A DNA stretch of 64,000 nucleotides from Hepsetus odoe (Eukaryota > Chordata > Actinopteri > Characiformes > Hepsetidae). The position numbers and the translations under genes were made by a program. The notes below the pieces were generated by a model. The model ran no database searches and was not told the origin of the DNA. It worked only from the letters and a program-made list of their open reading frames with translations. Within the stretch, counting starts at the first letter, position 1. Each line of letters begins with the position of its first letter. Below, piece by piece: positions 22,349 to 36,600 of this stretch. The stretch covers positions 16,417,013-16,481,012 of the forward strand of contig CM029370.1 of assembly GCA_017165825.1 (NCBI GenBank), in the 5' to 3' direction.

Positions 22349-23501
22349 TCATGGTTGAAATCAAAACTGACATACAGGCGCCAGTAAGTTTATCCTGACA
22401 ACTTGACTTAGAGCTGGACTATAGTACAGTGAAAAATTTGATCAATTATAAAATATCATGAACCATTGGATTAAAGTTGAATGTATCTGGTGTTGAAGTT
22501 TGCTCAAAGTACGCTCTGACCCATAATGTGAAACTCCAGTCGTGGTTTTGCTTTATCTACACTTTTAGCAGTTGGGAACCCTGCGAGTCGGTGTGGCAGC
22601 CTATTAGGGAGAACCAAATTTAATTATTTATCCATCTATCCACCCATTTTTGATATTATTAAAAATCTTCAGGTATTTTCATGCTAAGGTGATTCAGACT
22701 GGAAAAGTAGAAGTATTTAGTATTTAGAAAAAGTATTTAGGTTTTTGTTAAACTCTCATAGACAAATTCATAGAAAGTTAAAATGTCACGAGTGAAAACA
22801 GCTAAATAATTTTTTGTCTGGCTCAGCGCTGTTCTGCAAAAAAGTTGATCACCAACTCACAGCATTATTTAGAGTTTTGTAAAAAAATATTTTTTTAGCT
22901 CTACTAGCCATTAAACTCTTTATGGAGGCTCATCTATCTCTGTAATACTAAGCCAAAATTTTGTTGCTGCCTTAATTTTCATATTCAAGTAAATGTTTTT
23001 TAAATTAAAATCAAGCGTTGTGGTGTCATATTAGAGGCCTCTTCTAATTGCCCCCGCTACTCCCGAGTGACGTAGTGGATTAGAGATGGGTTCTAATCGA
23101 AACACAGCATCGCTTGAATTCAAACTTTTACAGAGTTAGCAAAATGGGTTCTGCTTGGGTGAAAGTAGTGATGCGCAGTTTTTTAAATCTACATTTCCAT
23201 GAGCTACTTGAACAACGTGTCCACTTCGATTTCCCCAAACACAAAGTATATTGAAATGTATCGTTCACCATAAAAATACCTTCATGTTTTTTATTCCTAT
23301 ATTGTCCACCCTTGCTGCAACGGTGGTACTGGAGGGGATCATTCATATGAAGGCAATCAAATCTAATCAGATCAAATCAAATCAAAAGGCTTTCACGTTT
23401 ACTCATTAATATTTTTTCTTTCCCCTCCAATCACACACAGGACTCTCAAGTATGAAAGCATGTATCTGATTCCCTGAGTCAGTCTATAACTACTGAATCA
23501 G

Positions 23502-23578
<77 letters not shown>

Positions 23579-26157
23579 AAGAGAAATGAAGTGAAAAATG
23601 CCATGATTGTCATCGGTGGCCACATTAGATTCAGTTGAATTACTAGTTAAGCCCAGCATGAATGCGCCATTGAATTCCTTGCTCCCAATGGCCTCCACCC
23701 TTTATTAAGGCTTTGAGGAATGGGTTTGGCTGGTAATGGATACAGTTCAGTCTTCCATCTGGAAAAGTCTGGCTCCATTGCTTCAATATGGCACTGAGTT
23801 AAGTGTTCATTGGTAAAGGCAATTGGGCTCCCAGTACTTACTTCTGTGTGGCGGTCAAGGCAATGGAATTCAATATGATATTGAAGGTCCACTAAATAGA
23901 TCCATAATTGTTGACTATAGTTTGTCTTGTGTTGTGTACAATTTGTCAGCTACCAACTGCCTCATTCATCACTGGTCAGGGTCTAACCACTGCACTGCAA
24001 TGCTCAGAGCCTTTACTTTGACATGAAGGTGGCACAGGAGAATGTGTTGGGCTAGGATGAGTTCATGAGGCACAGTGTCATTGCTGGGTTTTTAAATAAT
24101 AATAGGTTTAATTTATGTAACGCCTTTCTTTTACTTCAAGGTCGCTACACCTTACAAATACATAGGTAAAGGCTGACCCATCACCTAAAAATGTCCAACC
24201 TTTAGTTGTCAAGTGGTAAGAAACTGCCCACTGATGAAGGAAGTGTATGACTTTCTTACTTCTGGAACTCTTCTTTGCTCGGTTTAGTAGGTGTCAGAAC
24301 AGGGGAATCGGTAGGCATGTACTGATAAAGGAAATATGGGGAGATATCAGCTCATTTTCATGTTAATAGAAGTCTGGAAAAAACTGACCTAAATTAGTTT
24401 CAAAGAATGTTTTTGCTGGAGGGTTTTAATTGTAGTAAGCTGAAAAATTTTAGTGCAGTTTTCCAGAATCAACTGAAATTGTTTAGGTGCATAAAACATG
24501 TCACTAAGTATCTGTCAGACATTTTGGATCACGATTAATCCACTGACCCAGTATGGTGCTATGACTGTGCTGCCAGGCGCTGGCTTTCCAGGAACACTTT
24601 AATAGACTGGGAAATGACCAATACCAGTTGTGCATGTAAGGAGAAGTGGACACCAAAAGGGGCACCGAATTAAGTGCCTAAATGCAATGACCGTTTGAGC
24701 GTGCGTTTAAGTGCTTGACGATTAATCTAATAAACGGTGTACATCTGTGTCTGTGCAGCAGAGAAGGCTGTGGCTGATTAAGAACTGTCTATTTCTGTAT
24801 CTTTCTCTAAAGGTGTCATTGAGCTGGTCAAGGATGGTGATCGTGGGAACAGTAAAATGGGTTGCATGAGAGGGAAATGAGGGCCGTTGCCACCGCTTCA
24901 TCTCCTCTAAATGAATTGACTCTCCATGCAATGAGGGCAGGAGTGTTGACCCCTCAGTTATGCCACAGGACAGAATTTACAACGAAAGCCCCAGAGCTGC
25001 ATTAAATTTTTACAGTGAAATCACTACTGCTGTGTAAGCTCTTCTAGTGAAATCACTGGCCTTCAAAGATGCCCAAATAAAGTAGGCTAAAAAAAAAAAC
25101 ATCAAAAAAAAAAACTTGGATTTGAGATTATCGGTGTTAAAGCATGAATCGGTGTTATCGGTGTTAAAGCACAAAGCACGAATATCGGTGCTTTGACGAA
25201 TAATTTGGATAAATCCACGTGACGTCAATATCAGCTGATGTCAGCATGAGGTTAATGAAGCTAAGCTACCTATGTATTGTACTAAAACAGCCTTTCATTT
25301 TAAATAGAGTAATTTTACAGCAGTACCACTGCAAACTATTGCTGTAAGCAAGCAGTGATACTTATGTCTAATTAGGGGGAATATGACTTTCAGAAATTTC
25401 AGAAAGCGATTCTGGGCCTGTTTTTCGACTAGAATTGCTGTAATAAATGCAATTATAAATAATTGCAGCTGCTGTAATTTGGAAATTACACACTGAAATT
25501 CTAATTGCAATATAAAAAGATTTATCTTTAAGCCTTACTTCCACCACCAAGTCCCCCCCATGTCTCCCCATCAACTTCTCTCCATCTCTCCCCCTTTCTA
25601 AATCTCGCCCTCTCTTCCTCTCTCTCTCAGGTTAATGTAATTTAAAGCAGTGATACATCAGACAGACACTGAGCTGAATGCTAACAGCACAGTGGTCCTT
25701 GCTGCAGCCTCAGGCACCCTGCCAAGTGTGTGTGTGTGTGTGTGTGTCAGCTTGTCTGTGTGTATGCACATGTGCATATGAGAGAGTGTGTGTGTTATTG
25801 TAGCTTTATCCTGTCTCTTGCCAGAGCTGTCATTCCTCTTTGGCCCCTTACTGTTGATTTCAGCCTTGCTGTTATGAAATGGCCATGCTTTATTTCAACC
25901 TTCCATTCATTCTCTTTTCCTCCACCCCATCCCTTTCCATTCTTTATGACAAAGCATGGCTGGAAATGTAATTTAAAAAAAAAAAGTGCAGGAACCATCC
26001 ATTAACAATTTACCCTGCTGTTCATTTTTGCATTTGCTCTTCCATTTGATATGCTTCCAAAGAGGACCACTTTGAAATAATGCCTTGTGGCTTTTTTCTC
26101 TTTTTTTTCCTTTATTACTCTCTTTCTTCATTTAGACGGACTAATTTGGTTCTTCTG

Positions 26158-26160
<3 letters not shown>
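22348..26160. other. Gene-free intronic stretch with microsatellites and possible conserved blocks
   Basis: Holds the (GA)n at 23505 and short repeats of ATCGGTGTTAAAGCA at 25128-25190. Blocks near 22990-23130, 23620-23900 and 24720-24960 are simple-repeat-free and look enhancer-like, but nothing proves it. (GT)n at 25724-25748. No exon is recognised. Confidence 0.45.
23505..23585. repeat. (GA)n microsatellite, about 40 units
   Basis: A purine-only strand of about 80 bases with two AAA interruptions near its end. Mirror-symmetric, so able to adopt triplex structure. Confidence 0.95.
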
Positions 26161-26189
<29 letters not shown>

Positions 26190-26220
26190 CTGTGTGAGTG
26201 TGTGTGTGTGTGTGTGTGTG
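26161..26220. repeat. (GT)n microsatellite with interruptions
   Basis: GT dinucleotides interrupted by CTGTGTGAG near 26190. Confidence 0.93.
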
Positions 26221-26791
26221 CCCGCCCTTACTTTATGGACTCCGGCCAGCTTTGGCTGAGCAAATTGCGTAGATTGCTACTAAACTGTAAACTTAAAACT
26301 TGGTCCTCCACAATTGCCTCAGAGAATTATGTGAATGTCTCAGTTCACTGAATGCAAAATGTGGTTTCCTGTTGTTTTTTGATTTCAGGAAGATCTTTGA
26401 AAGCTTTAAGTTTGAGAGCAGAGTGGAGATTGAATTTGTGTTGAGCACGTTTTCGTACCTCGCTGTGATTTGCTTGGAAGGCTTTGCTGAAAGTGCAGTG
26501 GAAGGCTGGAAGCTGAATGAGGATTAATGATCTCTCACTTGTGCTTTAATCGCTACGGAGATCAGTCTCCAAAGACCGTTTGGGCTCAGCTGAGGTGAAA
26601 CAGCTTTGGACAGTTAGAGCCCTAAAAGGACCAGACTTTTTTTATTTGTTGCTGCCAATACATGAGGTTTTTGAACGATGCCAATGACAGGAAACACCTA
26701 CCACACAAACCCATGACTTTGCTGGATGCTGTGATCCCAGGTGTATTCAAACAGCATAAACATTTAATGTCCTCTACACTGGAGCAATTTA
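26221..26791. other. Gene-free stretch before the Tc1 relic
   Basis: Single-copy-looking. A plus-strand frame at 26300-26527 is open for 75 codons (includes FDFRKIFESFKFESRVEIEF), but it lacks clear splice sites and I do not recognise it. Confidence 0.4.
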
Positions 26792-28037
26792 CACAGTGTG
26801 CAAAATCATTAGGCAAGTGAGTATTTAGAGGATTCATTTTAATGTGGAACAAATACAGTGCTATCAGTCAATCCAAAATGCTTAAATCAATGATCAATAA
26901 AGCCACTCTTCTTTTCAATAACAGTCATAATCCTTCCATTCATGGAGTCTGTATGTTTCTTTATCTGTTGATCAACTTTTTGTGCAGCAGTGACCACAGA
27001 CTCCCAGACACTCAGAGAGGTGGACTATTAACCTTCCCCGTAAATCTCCCGTTTAAGAAGTTCTCAAATGGGTTTAGCTCAGGTGAGGAAGAGGGCCATG
27101 TCATTATTCTTTCATTTTTAAGGTCTTTACTGGAGAGACACGCAGTGGAGAACTTCAGAGCATTGTCCTGCAAAAAAATCATGGTGGTCTTGAAAGATAC
27201 AGACTTTCCTGAACCCATGCTTGAAGAAAGTGTCTTTTTAAAACTGGCAGTAGGTTTTGGGGTTGATTGTGAGTACATTTCTAACCTGGAACAATCCAAC
27301 TAGCTAATTTTTAATAACACCAGCCCATACCAGTACCCACCTCCACCTTGCTGGCGTCTCAGTGGAAGTGGAGCTCTGTGTCTGTTACTGATCCAGCCAG
27401 GGGCCGCCCATCCATCTGGTCCGTCAAGGGTCACTCTCATCTCATCAGTCCATAAAACCTCTCAAATATCTGTCTTGAGAGATTTCTTGGCCCAGCGTTT
27501 CAACTTGTCAGTGGTTCAGTGTTTAGTGGTTGGGTTTCAGCCTGCCTTACCTTGACCTTTTCTCTGAGTTCTGAACCCCTTGTACTTTTAGACACCCCAG
27601 GTGGGTTGCAGATCTGGAATATGACAGTACCAGAGGATCATGGGTTCCTGGTAACTTCACGTTTGATTCTTCTCAAATCTTTGGCAGTTAAATCAATACA
27701 TTTCTTGTGACCCTGTTGACCATTTGCAACAATTCATTTGATAGTTCTGTGATCATGCCCTATATCTAAGCAATTTCAAGAGAGCAGCATCTCTACAAAA
27801 GACTTTTTACAATTTTTTTGCTTTACAGAGTCAGTTGTTTCTCTCTTTTTGACCCATTTTGTCTGAGGAAAAGAAGCTGCCTAACAATTCTGCACACCTT
27901 GATAAAGGCTGTTGATCTCCTTAAGCCACATCATCCCTTATTACAGAAATACACATCACCTGATCTGCTTAAATCCAATTAGCATTCAGGTTTATGCAAC
28001 GTGGAGTTGGAATATAGGCATAAAAATCATGCACAGT
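26792..28037 (-). mobile_element. Tc1/mariner-like DNA transposon relic
   Basis: Preceded by TA at 26790-26791. The first terminal repeat starts CACAGTGTGCAAAATCATTA and continues AGTGAGTATTTAGAGG, matching in reverse complement the right end of the 5762 element. The far end (ATAGGCATAAAAATCATGCA) matches the inner left end of that element, but most of the terminal repeat has been lost, so 28037 is approximate. It carries the transposase pseudogene described next and is the longer reference for the 5762 deletion derivative. Confidence 0.85.
26887..27857 (-). pseudogene. Tc1/mariner transposase pseudogene
   Basis: The minus-strand ATG at 27857-27855 starts an MGQKRE-type N-terminus, as in the 5762 copy. 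At 27299-27012 a 95-residue open piece carries the third-quarter catalytic motifs: MIFLQDNA with the second Asp at local residue 45, then MTWPSSSPELNPFEN with the Glu at residue 79. Their 33-residue spacing is close to the DD34E type. The frame stops at 27012. The remaining C-terminus (SVWESVVTAAQKVDQQIKK, then a TGA at 26889-26887) continues in another frame, which shows a frameshift. The N-terminal half is broken too. Such transposases act in the nucleus by cut-and-paste; this one is inactive. Confidence 0.85.
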
Positions 28038-29673
28038 AGGTGTACAGAGTGTAGTGTCTAACAGATTAGTTAATGTTGTTTCTGACTCTATTTGTTGTAT
28101 AGTTGCCTAAAATGGACAACAGTTTAGAGAAAAATGCAGGTTTTCAGAAGACTGTGTTACGTAATGTATTCAGACCCATTTTTATAGCTAATAATGCCAT
28201 TCAGAGTGCAATCCTTAGCAAATCTGAGAGCACTTAACATGTTTGGAGGCAAAGTAAAGGTATGCTCTGCATTCCTAATGCAAGTACATAAGCATTATAA
28301 CACTATCCTGATGGCTCTAGTACAGCTGAAGAAGCAAACCTCAGACAGGACATGTCTTGCCCCCAAGTACTCAAAGAAAGAAAAATATGTGTCACAGAGA
28401 AATCTGTAGAAGAGACGAACCAAAGCGCAAAACCAGGAAACTCGCATGGAGAGAACTGCATAGGAGATGTAGAGCTATCTTTGGGGACCTTAAAAAATGG
28501 CCCAACTGGAAGCACTTTGATCCACTGTCCCTGTAAGCAAATTGCAGTTTTACTTCATCTTTCAACATCTGGTCTTTAGAGGCACAGTTAGTAGCAGAAT
28601 GCTGCTTGTAGCCTTCAGCTCCATGTTCAACACCACTGTCTCTGAAGTGCTGCAAAGCAAACAGACACAAATTAAGGTGGTCTGTTCAATCTGTTAATGC
28701 GTCAAACTTCATGCCTAACGGGCAACGATCCAAACAGCTGGATTCTTTCCTTGGACTACTTCACTATTAGTAGATGCCTGCTTCTACTGCCGCCTGCTTC
28801 TACTGAATCCCTGAGTCCTTCGTTGTGTGCAGTGTCTGCAGTGACCTCTCATTTAAACACTAAAGTATGCCAATTATTCCAGTCATCGCTTAAAGAATTA
28901 GACTGAAAACAGATCAGAGCTCAGGTGTTTTTAGACAGCTGTTAATCTAGTTTTTTTTTTTTTTTTCTTCTGAAGTTAAGGCTCTTAACAGAGATTTGGT
29001 CTTTGCTTAAAGGTCTTTGGGAAAGTCTCCCTGCCGATGTTGACTTGTTTTAATTCATCCTGACATGCAGAGTCTGCTAAGCTGTAGAAACGTATTGTCA
29101 CTTGATGAACGTATTACAGCCTTCATTAAAAGCAGTTTTGGGAAAGCTCTGTGCTTTGTAATATTTCATGGTTAGAACATTTTGCAGAATTATATAGGAA
29201 TATGGTTTCCTTAACTTCGAGTTTCATTTTTAAAGCTCTTGAGCAGCGTTTGAACATAGACTGTTAAATGAGGGATATTTTCAAGTACAGTTTACAGTTG
29301 GATACAGTAGGTTTTTACTCTTTGGTATTTGGATGGATACAGTTCTTCCATCGATCAGGTGTTTCTGAGCTTGAGCCCTACCCTGTCAATATACCCTGCA
29401 TCCCTTCTAATGAATTAGGAATTGAAATCATTGTTTGATTTAAAGGGGATGTGGCTAATTCTGTGAGCATAATGTGTGGGATGGATGGATATGCACTTAA
29501 TCTGTTTACTGACAGAAAAGGAAAACAAGAGTCCATAAACAAATGTAAAGAATCAAAAATGGAGACAAAGTGCAGAATTGCATGTACAAGAGGACTTGAC
29601 AAGGCCAGATGAAGACCATGGTTAAGGCAAGGGTATACATAAAGGGACGAGAGAGGATGAAATTAAACATTTT
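28038..29673. other. Gene-free stretch, nothing recognised
   Basis: Single-copy-looking, with a T-run near 28951-28966. Overlapping short frames on both strands at 28190-28670 show no domain. Confidence 0.5.
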
Positions 29674-29686
29674 GTGTTGCTTTAGT
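29674..29686. repeat. Target-site duplication, left copy
   Basis: GTGTTGCTTTAGT, repeated exactly at 29885-29897 on the other side of the SINE. A 13-bp direct repeat is the signature of LINE-type target-primed insertion. Confidence 0.9.
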
Positions 29687-29884
29687 CAGTCAGTCAGTCA
29701 TTTTCTGGGCCGCTTGTCCTAATTAGGGTCGCGGGGGGGTGCTGGAGTCCAACCCAACTCACACAGGGCGAAGGACGGGGTCACACCCTGGACAGGTCGC
29801 CAGCCTATCGCAGGGAGGAGTGAACCGACCGGGACGGCACCTTGCTCAAGGGTTCCTCAGGGCAACCCACCGGAAAGGAGGTTC
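29687..29884 (-). mobile_element. Chimeric SINE (alternative-tail subfamily), 5'-truncated, with a perfect target-site duplication
   Basis: In reverse complement it begins CGAACCTCCTTTCCGGTGGG, passes through CCCTTGAGCAAGGTGCCGTC and switches to CTGGCGACCTGTCCAGGGTG. It ends GACAAGCGGCCCAGAAAATG plus a short (ACTG)n tail. The tRNA head upstream of the B box is missing. Head-tail junction and tail match the copy at 5486. The intact 13-bp duplication suggests a fairly young insertion. Confidence 0.92.
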
Positions 29885-29897
29885 GTGTTGCTTTAGT
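29885..29897. repeat. Target-site duplication, right copy
   Basis: Exact repeat of 29674-29686. Confidence 0.9.
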
Positions 29898-32599
<2,702 letters not shown>

Positions 32600-32720
32600 T
32601 AGCTGATTTGTGGCTGCGTTTTAACTTTCAGGAGGATCATGCGTTATTCATGAATAAGGTGCCTCCATAGCAACCTCTAAATGCTCTCTCAAATCCTCCT
32701 GCTGGCTCTGATTATCTTTT
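32600..32720. promoter_or_regulatory. Candidate enhancer block with palindrome and RFX X-box-like half site
   Basis: A perfect 14-bp palindrome, TTATTCATGAATAA (32644-32657), is followed by GCCTCCATAGCAACC (32661-32675). The reverse complement of the latter contains GTTGCTATGG, the strong half of an RFX X-box. The surroundings carry no simple repeats. Function is inferred from motifs alone. Confidence 0.3.
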
Positions 32721-33124
32721 TCAACTCTTGTGGGCGATGCATGTGCAGTGCTCTGTATTTCGGGTGTGTATCTGGAAGTGCATCAACGTTAGTAACAATA
32801 ATGTAACAGTTAATTACTTTCAGCTTTCTTTTACACTCTGTATTGACAGTCACACATCTGGACTTCTGACTCTTTTCCAAGTAAGGAAAATCTTTTGCCT
32901 TGCAGAACAAGACTTCATGAGACGTTTCAGTCCTGGTGGGCTGAAATCCAGCACAGATTGATTTCCCTGCGCAAACACACCCAACTCAGTTAATTGGCAG
33001 GTTTAGTAGGTGTTTGAGCAGAAATCGTCAAACTGTGCAAGACTTTGGCTCTGGTTCTATTATGGAACATAAAATCAAGGGTGAATGTGTGTAACTGTCG
33101 GTCTGTATAGGTATGATACCACTG
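32721..33124. other. Gene-free stretch, nothing recognised
   Basis: No exon or repeat is recognised. Confidence 0.5.
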
Positions 33125-33330
33125 GGTGGTGGTGGTCTAGAGGTGGGGTACTTGCCTAGGAACCTATGGATCAAGAGGTCCCAGGGTCGAATCCCACCTC
33201 AAGCGCTATCACCACTGGATCCCTGAGCAACACCCTTAACCCTGACTTGCTCCAGAGGGACTGTCCCTGTAATTAAGACATGTAAGTCGCTCTGGATAAG
33301 AGCGTCTGCTAAATGCTGTAAATGTAAATG
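33125..33330 (+). mobile_element. HpaI-type tRNA-derived SINE, near full length
   Basis: Begins GGTGGTGGTGGTCTAGAGG (A-box region) and has the B-box-like GGGTCGAATCCCACC. The 3' end reads GTAAGTCGCTCTGGATAAGA, GCGTCTGCTAAATGCTG and (TAAATG)n, the 3' module known from salmonid HpaI and other fish SINEs. A short GTATGAT flanks both ends, but the left copy lies about 8 bases off the element start, so the duplication is uncertain. Confidence 0.92.
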
Positions 33331-33444
33331 TATGATGGCTCCACAAACAGATAACTTCATCATAAAATCTCCCATCTTACAAACACAGTTATAGGCTTGA
33401 GTTCAGGACTTGCACGTAGGATGAATATTTCCCACTTGTGTTCA

Positions 33445-33638
33445 TGAAAGTGAAAGTGACTCTGCATTTTAATCCATACACACACCATGCAGCAGAAGGC
33501 AGCCATTTCCAGCACCTGAGGAGCAGTGCTGGGGTTGGTACCTTGCTCAAGTGTAGGTCTACCTACAGGTCAGGGATTTGAGCCGGCAACCTTCTGCTCC
33601 TGGGGCCTAGAACCTAATTTCTAGGCCACTGCTGCACC
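33445..33638 (-). mobile_element. tRNA-derived SINE, diverged copy
   Basis: In reverse complement it runs from GGTGCAGCAGTGGCCTAGAA through CTTGAGCAAGGTACC and TGCTGCATGGTGTGTG to a GTCACTTTCACTTTCAT tail. It is more diverged than the other copies. The B box is degraded and the central region is altered. Confidence 0.85.
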
Positions 33639-36600
33639 AGCAGTGAATCTTTAAAAGATGATAAATTGCTTTTCTTAACACCAGCCCTAATTCCTACGAA
33701 GAAACGGTTAAAACGGCAGCCCGTGGAGGAAGAGGCTGGCACGGCTGGTCGGAGGAGGTGAGAGTTCAGAAGGCATTGGGGACACTGCGATCTGGCAGGC
33801 CCTGAGCAGAGTGACCTTGCCTGGCTCCACATGCCTCTGTCTCCCTCTCTCGCTGCCCTCTCGCTCTCCCGTGGAGCTTTGTGGCACATTTGGCATTCCA
33901 TCAATATGAATTCTGAGGCATGACTTGACGGCCAAACCGAACACAGGCAGACCGTGTCCCAGATGTTTCTGGCCTTCCATGGAGGAGTGAGACTGTGTGT
34001 GTAAGGGTGTGAGGGGTAATGTCCTTTACAATCTGTTTTTGGAGCCAATTCATTATTAAAACTAGTGCTACTCTTGCCTTAGGTAAACTGCAAATACTGG
34101 CTGTTTGTACTTCTTAGATTTTTTGCTCATTTTTCCCATGATAGGTAAACATTAAGAAATTAAGAAATGCTAAGTTAGAAATGCTATTTAATAATGGTAA
34201 TTTGTCCAATTTCAGCTTTTTATCCCAGCCATTGCAGCCTAGGTTCTTTCTTTGTGTAGTTTGCATATTCACCCTGTGTTAGTCTTTGTGTGAGTTTCCT
34301 CTGAATGTTCCAGTGTACTCCCACAGCCTAATCACATCAGGTGGTAAATTGACCCATGCATGATAGTGCGCTTGTCTGCAATGGACTTGGGACCCATCCA
34401 GGAATCCAAACCTTGGTTGTGAAAAGCTGCCAAAGGAATGACTGGATGTCCATGTTTGTATGTGTCCTGGAATATAAAAAATAGAATATAAAAAAACACT
34501 AGGAAGGGTTTAGTAGGTCTTTATCATTTATGAAAAAAGGTTCACCCAGTTCCAGTGTTAAAACGCTCAAAACGAAGCTGATGTTTTGCACTGCCAACTC
34601 ATTAATATATAGCTCTCCATCTCCTAAAGCTTTTCTATGTAAAGATCATTTAGCAAAGTCAGATTATAAAAAATAAATAAATGGCCTGGACTGTGTGGTG
34701 ATTGACAGCGTTGTAATTATGGAAATATAAACACACCCAAGGTAGCAGGTTTTTGTTTCTTTTCTTTTCTTTCCATCCCAGAGGACGGATCTGAATCTGT
34801 GTGAGATTAGTAGCTCATGTTGTGTTCAGCTGGGAGTAACTACGATAATTGCGTTGGTAACTTGCACAGCAGCTTAGACACACCGTAAGAGTGAGCAGAG
34901 TTAGCAAAGGGAGAGGAGGAAAGGAACAAAGTAGAAATTCTGATCGATGGATCTAACTGAGTCGTTACATGTATGAGTTATGTCTGTATTCTGATCCAAA
35001 ATTTCAGCCAATTCAAATCTGCAAAGAAAACACAAAACTCATAACGACCATTCATGTTCTTTATTTGGCAATCACCGGTGTATTCCAGCAGGACCAGTCT
35101 TTGAAACATTAACTGCTCGACAAGATAAGGTGATGACATCAGAGTGATAGTTTCATTTGAAATGCAGTTGCTGGAGTTAAGCCGAAGCGACGCTGTCCCA
35201 GTAGAGTACATTTGAGGGACAATCAGATGGAGGCCCTTCAAATGGGCTTCTGTTTTTCTAGTGCTGTCTATGAATGAAGGTGCCCCGCAACTGAAAAGCA
35301 CTCTTTTTGCCTTCAAAGCCAAAACTGGCTTTGAAACTTGACATTGAAGTTAAAAATGATAACATTTGCGCTGATCCCTCAACAAAAGCCCCATATGTCA
35401 TTACAACTGGCCAGTTCAAGATGCCTTCTCTCCTGTCCGATGATGGAGGAGCACCCAGATTATGCTGTTCGTAAACAATTCACATACTAAGCTTTATATT
35501 TTTAATTAGAAATGCTTATTGTTGTTTGTGTTCCTTCCTTTGAATTGCACACAAGCTTTAATTCCACATACAGATATTAATGGATGTTGTTGTGCACATT
35601 GTCTGCCTCCCCCCAAAGCAAAACGAACACGCAAGATTAGTCTTAACCACTTGGGGACCTGCATAAAGACGCTGCTGCTAGCTCGATTGGCTCTTCATGA
35701 GCTAAGTTGGTTTGTGCTGAGGTTGATTATGTGTTAATTAAGCTATACTGCTTAATTTGTCTAATTTATTAGGAGCATTTTTCCCCCTGAATATCCCATT
35801 TTGGTGCGTACTGAGTTACTGAGTGTGCGCATGCTTTAACCGGTAATCACACTGGAGAGTATGCATGTGTGGGAAAAAGGCCTCCCTTCAGAAGTCCTTC
35901 AGAATCACTCCAGCGGCCTTAAAATGGAGATTCTGTGTCTGACTTCAAGTGCAGAAGTGTCAGCCCAGCACTTACCTTAGGGCAAACGCTTATCTAGCAC
36001 GGAAATCACTCTCTTCAGTGAAATAAAAAAAAAAAAAGCTCTGCCAGAGGAGGAGCAGAAGGCTGAGTGTGGAATAGATTTAACTCTTTAATTAGGCTTT
36101 ACGCATATGAAGGCCTGCCTTATCCGTGCAAGCCCTGAGCAATTCATCTTAATTTCTCTTCACTTCACTTTTATTAGCATATCATAACTAAATTTAAAGC
36201 AGCTGAAAACTCTGATCTGATATCGGAGCATTTTATAGAGCCCCGAGGTCCTTTCCTTTTTAAACTTCCGAACACTCTCCAGGACAAACACACACACACA
36301 CACACACACGCACACACACACACACACACACACTTGAATAAGCATTACAAGGGGTGAGAAAGGAGTCAGGAGGGATTATTTAATCTTTCTATAGATATTT
36401 CAATATGATGGAGGTACACTGCATTATTGCTTTACAAGGAATCCGTGCTGAACATATACCTGCTCTACTCTATTGCTTTAAGGTATTGCTGTTTAATATT
36501 TTTGGTAATGTATCAGTGTAAATAATGTATCAGATCATATGATAAAAAAGAGTATCATATGTGAATGAGCCTCTTAGCTTTTTTCAATGGTAGTTTAAGC

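Noticed and set aside
26300..26527. 75-codon plus-strand frame with a charged FDFRKIFESFKFESRVEIEF segment
   Set aside because: It follows a (GT)n tract, has no clear acceptor or donor, and I recognise no family.
33614..34048. 144-codon minus-strand frame
   Set aside because: Its end runs into the SINE at 33445-33638 and its composition shows no domain.
34978..35322. 114-codon minus-strand frame
   Set aside because: No recognisable domain, no polyadenylation signal or splice sites noticed, and the block reads more like a noncoding conserved element. It stays a weak possibility.
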